From Alcanivorax sp. (lineage in GTDB: Bacteria; Pseudomonadota; Gammaproteobacteria; Pseudomonadales; Alcanivoracaceae): a stretch of 64,000 nucleotides of DNA. Each line of letters starts with the position of its first letter. The first letter of the stretch is position 1. Location: positions 25,686 through 89,685 of the forward strand of contig NZ_NVWY01000010.1 of NCBI RefSeq assembly GCF_002733835.1. The letters run 5' to 3'. Positions 38,851 to 47,190 of the stretch are shown piece after piece. The notes beneath the pieces are model-generated. The model saw only the letters and a list, made by a program, of their open reading frames with translations. It was not told the DNA's origin and made no database searches. The position numbers were made by a program, and so were the translations under genes.

Positions 38851-39189
38851 ATGCGCCTAGAGAATTTGGATATTTGGCGTCGGTCAGTGGATTTAAGTGT
38901 TGAGATCTATCAACACTTTGCTGGGCACCGTGACTTCGGGTTTAGGGATCAGATAACCCGATCCTCGCTGTCCTTGCCTTCGAATATTGCAGAGGGCTTC
39001 GAGAGAGCTTCTGACAAAGAGAAAGCGTTGTTTCTGAACTATGCCAAGGGTTCGGCGGGTGAATTGAAGACTCAGCTAATTGTTGGCAGCAGGATCGGCT
39101 ATATCCCTGATGCGATGAGCAAAAGGTGGGGCGATGAAGTTGAGCAGTTATCGAAAATGCTGTTCGCGATCATGCGCAAGTTGAAGTGA
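38851..39189 (+). CDS. four-helix bundle protein (S23/IVP family)
   Basis: Small protein (112 aa) of the S23 ribosomal-protein-like, 23S-rRNA-intervening-sequence family, which folds as a four-helix bundle. The opening LENLDIWRRSVDLSVEIYQ and the central RSSLSLPSNIAEGFERAS are the family signature. Cellular function is unknown; relatives occur inside 23S rRNA insertions and as accessory proteins near retroelements and in polysaccharide loci. ATG 38851 has GGAGGGAG at ideal spacing; ATGs at 38818 and 38836 are in frame but less well supported. It sits between the transporter and cysC. Confidence 0.88.
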   Translation: MRLENLDIWRRSVDLSVEIYQHFAGHRDFGFRDQITRSSLSLPSNIAEGFERASDKEKALFLNYAKGSAGELKTQLIVGSRIGYIPDAMSKRWGDEVEQLSKMLFAIMRKLK

Positions 39190-39201
39190 TTTTATGGTGC
39201 T

Positions 39202-39225
39202 GGGCCAAAGGCCCGGTTGTGTTTT
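39202..39225 (+). terminator. possible intrinsic terminator
   Basis: Stem GGGCC-AAA-GGCCC followed after a few bases by GTTTTT, just after the four-helix-bundle gene. The T-run is offset by about 6 nt, so efficiency is doubtful. Confidence 0.35.
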
Positions 39226-39281
39226 TCTAGCAGCTAGAAGCTCGCAGCTAGCCGCTGCTCTTCGAACAAAGTGAGGTATCT

Positions 39282-39893
39282 ATGTCTTCTCCATACCAGG
39301 AAAAAGCAAACGAATCCAAAGCCCATGTCGTATGGCATGAGTCCAATGTGTCCAAGGCAGACCGCGCCAAGGTTAAAGGGCAGAAACCGAAGTGTATCTG
39401 GCTGACAGGCCTCTCCGGTTCCGGTAAGTCCACGCTGGCGAATGCGTTGGAAGTGGCGTTGACCGAACAGGGTAACCATACCTACCTGCTGGATGGCGAC
39501 AATGTACGCCACGGCCTGAACAAGAACCTGGGCATGAGCGATGAAGACCGTACCGAGAATATCCGCCGGGTGTCTGAAGTGGCCAAGTTGATGGTGGATG
39601 CGGGTTTGATTGTGGTGACGGCCTTTATTAGCCCGTTCCGCGCAGACCGTGATGCAGCCCGTGAGTTGTTTGAAGATGGCGAGTTCGTGGAAGTGTTTGT
39701 GGACGCGCCGCTGGAAGAGTGTGAGAAGCGTGACCCGAAAGGCCTGTACCAGAAAGCGCGCCAGGGCATTATCAAGGAATTTACCGGTATCGATAGCCCC
39801 TACGAAGCGCCCGCCAAGCCAGAGCTGGTGATCAACACCGCTGAGAACGATATCGAAGCCTGTGTAAAACAACTGATCGCTGCGATCGTTTAA
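39282..39893 (+). CDS. cysC: adenylyl-sulfate (APS) kinase
   Basis: APS kinase (203 aa) that phosphorylates adenylyl sulfate to PAPS, the sulfate donor for sulfotransferases and for reduction. The P-loop is G43-LSGSGK-S50 in [15 protein letters not shown]. The APS-site segment [11 protein letters not shown], the [15 protein letters not shown] lid region and the conserved FISPFR are all present. Full-length and free-standing, not fused to CysN. There is no cysD/cysN beside it. Its location in a polysaccharide locus with a sulfotransferase points to a biosynthetic rather than assimilatory task. ATG 39282 follows GTGAGGT. Confidence 0.96.
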   Translation: MSSPYQEKANESKAHVVWHESNVSKADRAKVKGQKPKCIWLTGLSGSGKSTLANALEVALTEQGNHTYLLDGDNVRHGLNKNLGMSDEDRTENIRRVSEVAKLMVDAGLIVVTAFISPFRADRDAARELFEDGEFVEVFVDAPLEECEKRDPKGLYQKARQGIIKEFTGIDSPYEAPAKPELVINTAENDIEACVKQLIAAIV

Positions 39894-39913
39894 GGTTTAT
39901 TGGCTAAGCAGGA

Positions 39914-39948
39914 TGTCGGGCTGCGCTTTTTAGGCTGATTCGGCCTGC
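39914..39948 (-). repeat. REP family 1 hairpin (degenerate)
   Basis: TGTCGGGCTGCGC... closing TTCGGCCTGC; tag changed to GCAG and stems partly mismatched. Confidence 0.7.
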
Positions 39949-39979
39949 AAAACAAGACTATTCGGCTAGCTGGTTTTAC

Positions 39980-40012
39980 GTAGGTCGGATTAGGCGTAGC
40001 CGTAATCCGACA
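39980..40012 (+). repeat. REP family 1 hairpin
   Basis: GTAG-tagged, outer stem GTCGGATTA/TAATCCGAC, inner GGC-GTA-GCC. The 326-bp gap 39894-40219 holds these two REPs and, from 40013 on, nothing I can identify. Confidence 0.92.
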
Positions 40013-40219
40013 CAGTACAGTGGTTGAGTTTGCCCTCAGGCCAAGGATGGCCTGTCGCTCATCCCTGTCAGGAAACCACAAAACCGTCTTCATATCCGCG
40101 CCTGAGCGGACTCCCTCATAGTTATCACTACGGCGCGGTGTGATCGGTTCTGCCCATGAGTGGGTGGTAAGCGATAGCGTTTCGGCACTCATCGATTGTG
40201 GTTTGTTCCAGGAACGCGG

Positions 40220-40426
40220 TCATTCAACGCTGGTAAGCATGGGGTATACGGTAATTCGGCCATCGGTATGTCGGTCCTCGACAGCAATCCTTACATCCTC
40301 GTAGCCAAACGCATCAGCCAGTTGCCGGGCGTGTTCCCAGCTATTGGCCGGGTAGGGGTGTGAGGTCAGCTCAACGGTATCCCCGGTGCTGAAGGTATGG
40401 CGGAAACTGGAGCGATAAAATGGCAT
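40220..40426 (-). CDS. small hypothetical protein
   Basis: Possible gene of 68 aa starting MPFYRSSFRHTFSTGDTVEL and ending in a conserved-looking DRHTDGRITVYPMLTSVE. Start ATG 40426 has AGG about 8 nt upstream; the longer frame from 40471 is less likely. I do not recognise a family. It has no signal peptide or membrane segment. It is oriented against both neighbours (cysC, galE), so it would be a lone gene. Confidence 0.45.
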   Translation of the reverse strand: MPFYRSSFRHTFSTGDTVELTSHPYPANSWEHARQLADAFGYEDVRIAVEDRHTDGRITVYPMLTSVE

Positions 40427-40601
40427 AGTAGGCCTATCTGTCGTGGTTATCGTTTGTGGCGGAGGCGGCACTGAATGTTCTGGGTTGCCGCAGGTCCAAT
40501 AGCCACCTTATGTGGTTGAATGATTCCGGTGTGTCATCCACAAACCACTGTTTGAGTAAGACAAGTCTGAGGCGGAGGCCGACGACTCGGAGGCGTAAGC
40601 G

Positions 40602-41618
40602 ATGAAAAGTATCCTGGTAACGGGCGGTGCGGGTTATATCGGGTCTCATACCGTTTTGTTGTTGCTGGAAGCTGGGCATCAGGTGGTGGTGTTGGATAAT
40701 CTAAGCAACAGTAGTCGGGAGAGCCTGGTCCGTGTGGAACGGCTTACCGGCAAATCCGTAACCTTTGTACAGGGCGATATTCGTGATACCAGCGGCCTGG
40801 ATGCCCTGTTCTCAGCCCATGATATTGCGGCAGTAATCCATTTTGCTGGCCTCAAGGCGGTGGGAGAATCTGTCGCCATGCCGCTTGCCTACTACGACTG
40901 CAACGTGACGGGAAGCCTCCGGTTACTTGAGGCGATGGAGCGTGCCGGCGTACGCACCATGGTCTTCAGTTCTTCAGCGACGGTCTATGGCGATCCTGCA
41001 ACGGTCCCGATCCGGGAAGACTTCCCACTTAGTGCGACGAACCCCTACGGTGCGACCAAGCTGCATATTGAGGACATGCTCCGTGGTCTCTACGCTAGTG
41101 ATAACCGATGGCAGATAGCTCTTCTACGCTACTTCAACCCCGTAGGGGCCCATGAAAGCGGTCAGATTGGTGAAGATCCCAACGGCATACCTAACAACCT
41201 GATGCCCTTTATTGCCCAGGTGGCTGTAGGTCAACGGGATAAATTGAGTGTCTTTGGCGATGACTATCCCACTCCGGACGGTACTGGGGTGAGAGACTAT
41301 ATACATGTCATGGATTTGGCGCAGGGGCATTTGGCGGCAGTGCAAACCCTGCAGGACAAAGGGGGGTTGATTACCACCAATCTCGGTACTGGCCAGGGCT
41401 ACAGTGTGCTGGAAATGGTGAAGGCGTTTGCAGAAGCTTCTGGAAGGCAGGTCCCCTACGAAATTGTCGGCCGGCGGCCTGGAGATGTGGCGCAGTGCTA
41501 TGCTGACCCGTCTCATGCCTTTTCGGTGCTTGGCTGGAGGGCGGCGCGAAATATTGATGATATGTGTTGCGATCATTGGCGTTGGCAGAAAAATAACCCA
41601 GCTGGATATGCTGGCTGA
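40602..41618 (+). CDS. galE: UDP-glucose 4-epimerase
   Basis: Extended SDR (338 aa) interconverting UDP-glucose and UDP-galactose (or the N-acetyl forms). The NAD motif is G8-G-A-G11-Y-I-G14, the catalytic segment is SSSATVYG, and the pair is Y149-x3-K153 in NPYGATK. Conserved LLRYFNPVGAHESG and TPDGTGVRDYIHVMDLA are GalE signatures. GGAGG lies 7 nt before ATG 40602. It is the first gene of the second polysaccharide block and follows a 175-bp gap with no recognisable promoter. Confidence 0.96.
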   Translation: MKSILVTGGAGYIGSHTVLLLLEAGHQVVVLDNLSNSSRESLVRVERLTGKSVTFVQGDIRDTSGLDALFSAHDIAAVIHFAGLKAVGESVAMPLAYYDCNVTGSLRLLEAMERAGVRTMVFSSSATVYGDPATVPIREDFPLSATNPYGATKLHIEDMLRGLYASDNRWQIALLRYFNPVGAHESGQIGEDPNGIPNNLMPFIAQVAVGQRDKLSVFGDDYPTPDGTGVRDYIHVMDLAQGHLAAVQTLQDKGGLITTNLGTGQGYSVLEMVKAFAEASGRQVPYEIVGRRPGDVAQCYADPSHAFSVLGWRAARNIDDMCCDHWRWQKNNPAGYAG

Positions 41619-41763
41619 CTACGCATTGATATAGATAGCCGGTAGAATGCTTGGTCAGCCGCCCATGAGGGGGGCTTGCAATGAAGGTATGCCCTTGGGG
41701 GTGTGTCGTCATTCCCTCCACTAAAACACAGCACAGAGCATTAACCCCGTTATAGGTACAGTT

Positions 41764-42753
41764 ATGATTCAAGGAAAAACGATCTTTATTACCGGTGGCG
41801 CCGGGTTTATTGCAAGCATGTTGATCTCCCGTCTGGCTGATAACAATAAAATAGTGGCGTACGACAACTACACTCGAAACACCTTGAAAGACACGCCGTA
41901 TGCTTCTCACCCCAATGTTCGACAGATAAAAGGCGATGTGCTGGATTTGCCAGCGCTTAAAGCTGCGATGGCAGGGTCGGATCTGGTCGTACATGCAGCA
42001 GCAATTGCTGGCATCGAGTCCACCGTGCGTAGCCCGGTGACCACCATGCAGGTGAACATGCTGGGGACAGCTAATGCTTTGCAAGCGGCAAAGGAAGTTG
42101 GAGGAATTGAGCGTTTTGTTGAGTTCTCTACTTCGGAGGTGTTTGGCTCGTACGCGTTCAAAGTGGATGAGCTTCAACAAACTGTTACCGGGGCTGTAGG
42201 CGAAGCCCGTTGGACCTACGCGGTCAGCAAGCTGGCTGGTGAGCATCTCGCTCACGCTTACTACAAGGAGTTCGGACTGCCGACGGTGACTGTTAGACCG
42301 TTTAATGTGTATGGGCCAGGGCAGACTGGTGAAGGTGCGATTTCTATTTTTGTCCGTAAAGCTCTTAATAATCAGGATATTACCATTTTTGGGGATGGTG
42401 CCCAGATCCGTGCCTGGTGCTATGTTGACGATATGGTAGACGGTGTCCTGGCTGGCCTTGAGCACCCGAATGCTGTGGGAGAATCATTTAATATTGGTAA
42501 CTCTCGGGCCGTGACCACCATTTATGGTTTGGCTCAGGCCGTATGTCATGTCACTGGCAGTCAGTCAAAGATTGTTTTCAAGGATGCATTATCGGCGGAT
42601 ATTGAATTGCGAATCCCTAAGGTCGGAAAAGCCAAAGAGTTGATTGATTTTGAGGCCAAGGTCGATCTGGAGGAGGGGCTGCGTAACACTGCGGCCTGGA
42701 TTGCTGAGAACGAGAATGTTCTGCCGGAACTCTCGGATCTGTTCAAGAGTTGA
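41764..42753 (+). CDS. NAD-dependent epimerase/dehydratase (SDR)
   Basis: Extended SDR (329 aa) acting on a nucleotide sugar. The N-terminal motif is G11-G-A-G14-F-I-A17, with Ala in place of the last Gly. Other features are the Ser/Thr segment [10 protein letters not shown] and the pair Y152-x3-K156 in [12 protein letters not shown], then [17 protein letters not shown] and [12 protein letters not shown]. It resembles 4,6-dehydratase/decarboxylase/epimerase proteins paired with a DegT aminotransferase; the exact reaction is unclear. The next gene starts 3 nt after its stop, so the two are coupled. Confidence 0.87.
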   Translation: MIQGKTIFITGGAGFIASMLISRLADNNKIVAYDNYTRNTLKDTPYASHPNVRQIKGDVLDLPALKAAMAGSDLVVHAAAIAGIESTVRSPVTTMQVNMLGTANALQAAKEVGGIERFVEFSTSEVFGSYAFKVDELQQTVTGAVGEARWTYAVSKLAGEHLAHAYYKEFGLPTVTVRPFNVYGPGQTGEGAISIFVRKALNNQDITIFGDGAQIRAWCYVDDMVDGVLAGLEHPNAVGESFNIGNSRAVTTIYGLAQAVCHVTGSQSKIVFKDALSADIELRIPKVGKAKELIDFEAKVDLEEGLRNTAAWIAENENVLPELSDLFKS

Positions 42754-42755
42754 TC

Positions 42756-43865
42756 ATGCTGAAACTTTCGCAACCTAATATAAGCGAGGAAGCCATTGCC
42801 GGCGTTGTTGACGTGCTGCGTAGTGGCTATCTGGTTCATGGACCGGAGAGCGAGGCTTTTGAGGTTGCCCTTGCAGAATATCTGGGCTGCCATAGTGTGA
42901 TTCTGGTGTCCTCCGGCACGGCGGCTTTGCATGTCTCGCTGCTGGCCATGGATATCGGCCCAGGTGATGCGGTGCTGGTTCCTGATTTCACTTTTCCGGC
43001 CTCAGCAAATGCGATCGCACTGACTGGTGCTCGTCCGGTCATTGTAGATGTGGAGCCGAGTAGTTACACGATATCGGTTGCTGCATTGGAAGATACTATC
43101 CGATGCTGGGATGGCCCAGAGATGCTCAAAGGAATAATGCCGGTCCATGAGTTTGGTGCTGTTGCTGACATGGGAAAAATAAGAGCCCTAGCCAGTCAAT
43201 ATAGCCTACGTATTATTGAAGATGCTGCCTGTGCTCTGGGAGCAAGGGGTGCTGATGGAAAAGTAGGAAAAACTGGTGAGGCTGCCTGTTTTTCGTTTCA
43301 TCCACGTAAAACCCTAACCACCGGTGAAGGGGGCGCCATTGCGACAAGTAGCCCCGAGCTTGCGGACAGAATGCGCCGTTTGCGGAACCATGGAATGGAG
43401 CGAACCGCTGCTGGTATGCGGTTCATGGAGCCGGCAACGAATTATCGTATGACCAATTTTCAGGCAGCTCTGGGACTGCGACAGCTTCCCCATTTGGATG
43501 AATGGATCGGAAAGCGCCATCGTCTGTATCAGAGTTACCAAAATGGTTTGGCGCTTTTGGTCGCTGAAGGTAAGTTGTTTGTTCCAAAGATTGAGACAGG
43601 GCACAGTCTGCAAACGTTTATGGTTGTTCTTGCCTCGCGGTTTGATAGAGCAGAGGTGATCCATGCACTGAGAGAACGCGGTATTGAGAGCAATCTCGGG
43701 GCACAGAGTCTTAGTGCCATTGGCTTATATGGTAAACCAATTCTGCCCTCTATTAACGGTGGTGTTCTGGCAGATAAAGGCTTGGCACTCCCCATGTTCG
43801 AGCAACTGGATGAGAATGACATATCCGTTGTCTGTGCTGCTATGGCCGCTGTTCTGGCCGATTAA
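42756..43865 (+). CDS. DegT/DnrJ/EryC1 aminotransferase
   Basis: PLP-dependent sugar aminotransferase (369 aa) with K185 in CFSFHPRKTLTTGEGGA and SSGTAALHVSLLAMDIG near residue 53. It probably aminates the keto-sugar product of the preceding SDR. ATG 42756 has AAGAG 6 nt upstream; the TTG 6 nt earlier is not needed. The acyltransferase gene follows after 11 bp, suggesting a dehydrate/epimerise-aminate-acetylate set for an N-acetylated amino sugar. It is only distantly similar to the other two aminotransferases in the window. Confidence 0.9.
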   Translation: MLKLSQPNISEEAIAGVVDVLRSGYLVHGPESEAFEVALAEYLGCHSVILVSSGTAALHVSLLAMDIGPGDAVLVPDFTFPASANAIALTGARPVIVDVEPSSYTISVAALEDTIRCWDGPEMLKGIMPVHEFGAVADMGKIRALASQYSLRIIEDAACALGARGADGKVGKTGEAACFSFHPRKTLTTGEGGAIATSSPELADRMRRLRNHGMERTAAGMRFMEPATNYRMTNFQAALGLRQLPHLDEWIGKRHRLYQSYQNGLALLVAEGKLFVPKIETGHSLQTFMVVLASRFDRAEVIHALRERGIESNLGAQSLSAIGLYGKPILPSINGGVLADKGLALPMFEQLDENDISVVCAAMAAVLAD

Positions 43866-43876
43866 GGGGCACGACC

Positions 43877-44389
43877 ATGACGCTTCTGGATGAAATCAAA
43901 GCTCTTTGGATAAAGCAGCGTGAGTCTCTGAATCAGCGGTTTCATCGGACTTTGCCATTCGCCGATTATTTTGTTGATCGTTGGGAAAAGGCCAGATTTC
44001 TGGGCTTTGGTGAAGGGACGTCGGTGTACGACAGCTGCCTGGTCTTTGGTGATGTCACTGTGGGTGAGCATACTTGGGTTGGCCCTTTCACGATTCTGGA
44101 TGGCTCTGGCGGCGGGCTGATAATTGGCTCTCATTGTTCCATCTCTGCTGGCGTGCAGATTTATACTCACGATACGGTTAGTCGCTCTCTCAGTGGTGGC
44201 AAGGCGCCGATCGAGGCCTCGCCTACAAAAATCGGCTCGAATTGCTATATCGGCCCGAATAGTGTGATCGCCATGGGGGTGACAATAGGGGACGGAGTGG
44301 TCATAGGGGCGAACAGTTTAGTTATGCAGGATGTGCCTGCCGGAATGAAGGCCTATGGAACGCCTTGCCGGGTCGTTGGCGAAGCATGA
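43877..44389 (+). CDS. left-handed beta-helix acyltransferase
   Basis: Hexapeptide-repeat acetyl/acyltransferase (170 aa). An alpha-helical N-terminus (about residues 1-45) is followed by repeats VGEHTWVGPFTILDG, IGSHCSISAGVQIYTHDTV and IGSNCYIGPNSVIAMGVTIG. The IYTHDT segment contains the His used by the family. It probably N-acetylates the amino sugar made by the two preceding enzymes, although O-acetylation is possible. Its TGA overlaps the ATG of the next gene (ATGA at 44386-44389). Confidence 0.88.
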   Translation: MTLLDEIKALWIKQRESLNQRFHRTLPFADYFVDRWEKARFLGFGEGTSVYDSCLVFGDVTVGEHTWVGPFTILDGSGGGLIIGSHCSISAGVQIYTHDTVSRSLSGGKAPIEASPTKIGSNCYIGPNSVIAMGVTIGDGVVIGANSLVMQDVPAGMKAYGTPCRVVGEA

Positions 44390-45693
44390 TGAGAGTGCCA
44401 AGAAAACCCGAAGTTTTTATCGGTCCCATGGAAATTGCGGGAATAGCGTCTGGGCTTGAGAATGGGTTTCACCAACTTGGTGTTTCAGCAAGAGTGTGTC
44501 TGGCCTATCCGCACCCATACGGATACTCGTCTTCCTCCCCAAAAGGTATTTTGGCAGCTTGGCAGAAGGCCGGCAGTAAGGTTCTGAAATATCGGAGCAA
44601 AAGGACCCCGGTTGCTGCATTCTGGTTGCTCTGGCACAAATTGCTGTCTTGGCCTGTATTGTTCTTTTCCTTATTCCGTTTTAATACCTTCATTTTTCTG
44701 TTTGCGCAGACAATTACTAATACAGAGTTCGAGCTCTGGATATTGAAGCGTTTGAGAAAAACTGTTGTTTTCATATATTCAGGGACAGAGTCAAGGCCTC
44801 CTTACATTAATGGTGGTTTTTTTCCGGCAGGGGGTGATGCTCCAGATCTTCTCCTTGCGTTAAAAATGACACGCAAGGTCAAAAGAGTAGTTCGCCGAAA
44901 TGAGCGGTATGCGGATTACACTATTAACTCCCCATCGACTGCCCAGTTCCAAGAAAAGCCGTTTATTAACTGGTTTTCGATTGGGATCCCAAAGACGATT
45001 CCTGTAGTTAAAGCGTATGAAAAGAAAGAGGGTAAAAGGTCTATAAAAATTGTTCACAGCCCCTCGCACCCTGTTTTGAAGGGGTCGGCATTGATTGAGG
45101 AGTGTGTTGGGCGCATGCGAGCAAAAGGCTATCAGATTGATTTTGTTCGATTGGAGGGAGTGTCAAACGATGAAGTGCTGGATGCACTCACATCTTGTGA
45201 TTTTGTGATTGACCAACTTTACTCCGATACTCCTATGGCTGTGCTGGCCACTGAAGCGGCATTTTTCGCGAAACCTTCTGTTGTGGGAGGGTACTTTTCC
45301 CAGGACGTTAGCGAGATGTTGGCGGAAGAAGATTTGCCCCCATCGTGTTTTGTGATGCCTGAAGCACTTGATGCCGCAGTAGAGCGGCTTATCGTTGATA
45401 ATGATTATCGGCAACAGCTTGGGATGGCTGCACAGAGTTTTGTGCTTAAAAAATGGAATAGTCTCGCGGTTGCTGAGCGGTATTTGCAGCTGATTAGCGG
45501 CGATGTTCCTGCTGATTGGTGGTTTGACCCGATTAATGTTCGCTATAGCGCTGGTTGTGGTATGCCAGATTACCAGGCTGCGAGAATGATAGGTTTGATG
45601 GTTGATCGATTTGGCACTGAGGCGTTGCAGTTAGAGGACAAGCCGAGATTACGTGATCTGTTTCTGGCTATGTCGAAACGGCGGCAGGGTTGA
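44386..45693 (+). CDS. putative glycosyltransferase, unclassified
   Basis: Cytoplasmic-type protein (435 aa) that looks like a GT-B glycosyltransferase but without a clear family signature. The N-terminal FIGPMEIAGIASGLENGFHQLG resembles an acceptor-domain start, and the C-terminal half has IKIVHSPSHPVLKGSALIEE and SCDFVIDQLYSDTPMAVLATEA, similar to donor-domain helices of GT4/GT1 proteins. A hydrophobic patch near residues 85-125 may bind the membrane. The start overlaps the acyltransferase stop, and the next gene begins 1 nt after its stop. Donor and acceptor are unknown. Confidence 0.72.
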   Translation: MMRVPRKPEVFIGPMEIAGIASGLENGFHQLGVSARVCLAYPHPYGYSSSSPKGILAAWQKAGSKVLKYRSKRTPVAAFWLLWHKLLSWPVLFFSLFRFNTFIFLFAQTITNTEFELWILKRLRKTVVFIYSGTESRPPYINGGFFPAGGDAPDLLLALKMTRKVKRVVRRNERYADYTINSPSTAQFQEKPFINWFSIGIPKTIPVVKAYEKKEGKRSIKIVHSPSHPVLKGSALIEECVGRMRAKGYQIDFVRLEGVSNDEVLDALTSCDFVIDQLYSDTPMAVLATEAAFFAKPSVVGGYFSQDVSEMLAEEDLPPSCFVMPEALDAAVERLIVDNDYRQQLGMAAQSFVLKKWNSLAVAERYLQLISGDVPADWWFDPINVRYSAGCGMPDYQAARMIGLMVDRFGTEALQLEDKPRLRDLFLAMSKRRQG

Positions 45694-45694
45694 G

Positions 45695-47143
45695 ATGTAT
45701 AGAGGGGTAATAAGGGATAGCCTGGTTTATGGGGTTGCATCCTTGCTCACGCGTGGCCTCGCTATTCTTCTTCTCCCCATTTATACCCGAGTTTTAAGTA
45801 CTAGTGAGTACGGGGCTTATGACCTCATTGTTAGTTTGGGGGGGCTGGCGAATGTTACCGTCGCTCTTGAAGTGACACAGGGTTATGCTCGCTTGCAGGC
45901 AGATGCGAATGAGGAAAGGCGCAAAGAGTTAGGAAGTACTGCGTTGCTATTTGTTTTAGTAATGTACTCGGCTTTTCTTTCCCTGTGTTTGTATTTTGAT
46001 GTAACACTTACCCGCCTTTTACTTGGCGATACTGAATTTGTTTCGGCCTTTCGTTGGGGGATGCTATTTGTTACCGCCAACGGCATTTATATGTTTATGC
46101 TTAATCAGCTTCGGTGGGACCTTAAAAGCAAACAATATGCGCTGGCCAGTTTACTGTATGCTCTGACGACTTTATTGGTGTCTTTTTTCTTGTGCCTTGT
46201 TATGGAGTATGGGCTTACAGGTGTCGTAATTGCCCAATTCTCTGCTGCGGTGATTGGTGCTCTTTGTTGTTTGTTCTTCTCCTATGGTAATTATCTTGCA
46301 GGCAGGAGCCTTGGTTTACTCAAGGGTATGCTGCGTTTCTCTATCCCTCTGGTTCCTGCTAGCCTTGCCGTTTTTATCAACCTCTATGCCAGCAGGATAG
46401 CATTAAAACATTTTTCAAGCCTGGATGATGTTGGCTTGTATGCCATTGCGAGTCGGCTTGGGGGGGCTTCATTGTTAATGGTCGTAGGTGTTCAGGCTGC
46501 ATTGACTCCGCTTATTTATCGTCAGTATCAAGCCCCAGAAACACCTGGCAGAATCGCGACCCTTTTTCATGGATTTCTTGCAATCGCGTTGCCAGGGTGT
46601 CTTGTGCTATCAGTGTTCGCTGAGGAACTTATTGCAATTTTCTCTACTCATGAATTTCATAAGGCGGCCCCGCTGGTTTCTATCCTTGCTCCGGCGATGT
46701 TGGCTTCGCAGCTGTATGTCTTTGCGCCGGGTATTGCTATTCGAAAGAAGACCCATTGGCAACTGTTGGTAACTATTGCGGCCGCAGTGGTAAGCATCGC
46801 TGGAAACCTGATTCTTGTGCCTCTGTATGGTGCGTATGGTGCTGCTATTACCTTGGTGCTTTCTACTGCCGCGTTCCTTGTGATATGGGTGCTTTTTAGT
46901 CAGTCCTTTTATCATGTTCCCTTCCAGTGGGGGCGTGTTCTAGGATGTTTAGGGGTGTATGCACTGCTGGCTTTTTGGGGAGCAAGGGTCGATTCTGGAG
47001 AGTGGGGCGCGATAGCCGTGATGGGTGTTAAGTTATTGTTAATATTAGGAATGATAGCGGCTGTTCTTGTTTGCGGGTTCATCGACAAAAAGTATCTAGG
47101 TATATTGATAAGAAAGGTTCGTCGCTTTACCAGTGAGAAGTAG
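45695..47143 (+). CDS. second oligosaccharide flippase (Wzx/MurJ superfamily)
   Basis: Polytopic membrane protein (482 aa, about 12-14 helices) of the polysaccharide transporter family. The N-terminal VIRDSLVYGVASLLTRGLAI followed by LLPIYTRVLSTSEYGAYDL is the family hallmark. ATG 45695 has CAGGGT upstream; the longer frame from 45653 would overlap the previous gene. It is not closely similar to the flippase at 23710, so the locus has two different flippases. No second obvious Wzy accompanies it in this block. Confidence 0.9.
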   Translation: MYRGVIRDSLVYGVASLLTRGLAILLLPIYTRVLSTSEYGAYDLIVSLGGLANVTVALEVTQGYARLQADANEERRKELGSTALLFVLVMYSAFLSLCLYFDVTLTRLLLGDTEFVSAFRWGMLFVTANGIYMFMLNQLRWDLKSKQYALASLLYALTTLLVSFFLCLVMEYGLTGVVIAQFSAAVIGALCCLFFSYGNYLAGRSLGLLKGMLRFSIPLVPASLAVFINLYASRIALKHFSSLDDVGLYAIASRLGGASLLMVVGVQAALTPLIYRQYQAPETPGRIATLFHGFLAIALPGCLVLSVFAEELIAIFSTHEFHKAAPLVSILAPAMLASQLYVFAPGIAIRKKTHWQLLVTIAAAVVSIAGNLILVPLYGAYGAAITLVLSTAAFLVIWVLFSQSFYHVPFQWGRVLGCLGVYALLAFWGARVDSGEWGAIAVMGVKLLLILGMIAAVLVCGFIDKKYLGILIRKVRRFTSEK

Positions 47144-47190
47144 CTAGTCCGGGTGGCCGGTCTGATAGTGAATATTTAAGTTGCTGATTA

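Noticed and set aside
40013..40192. Minus-strand open frame upstream of the REP pair
   Set aside because: It continues into the REP at 39980, has no supporting ribosome site and no recognisable protein character.
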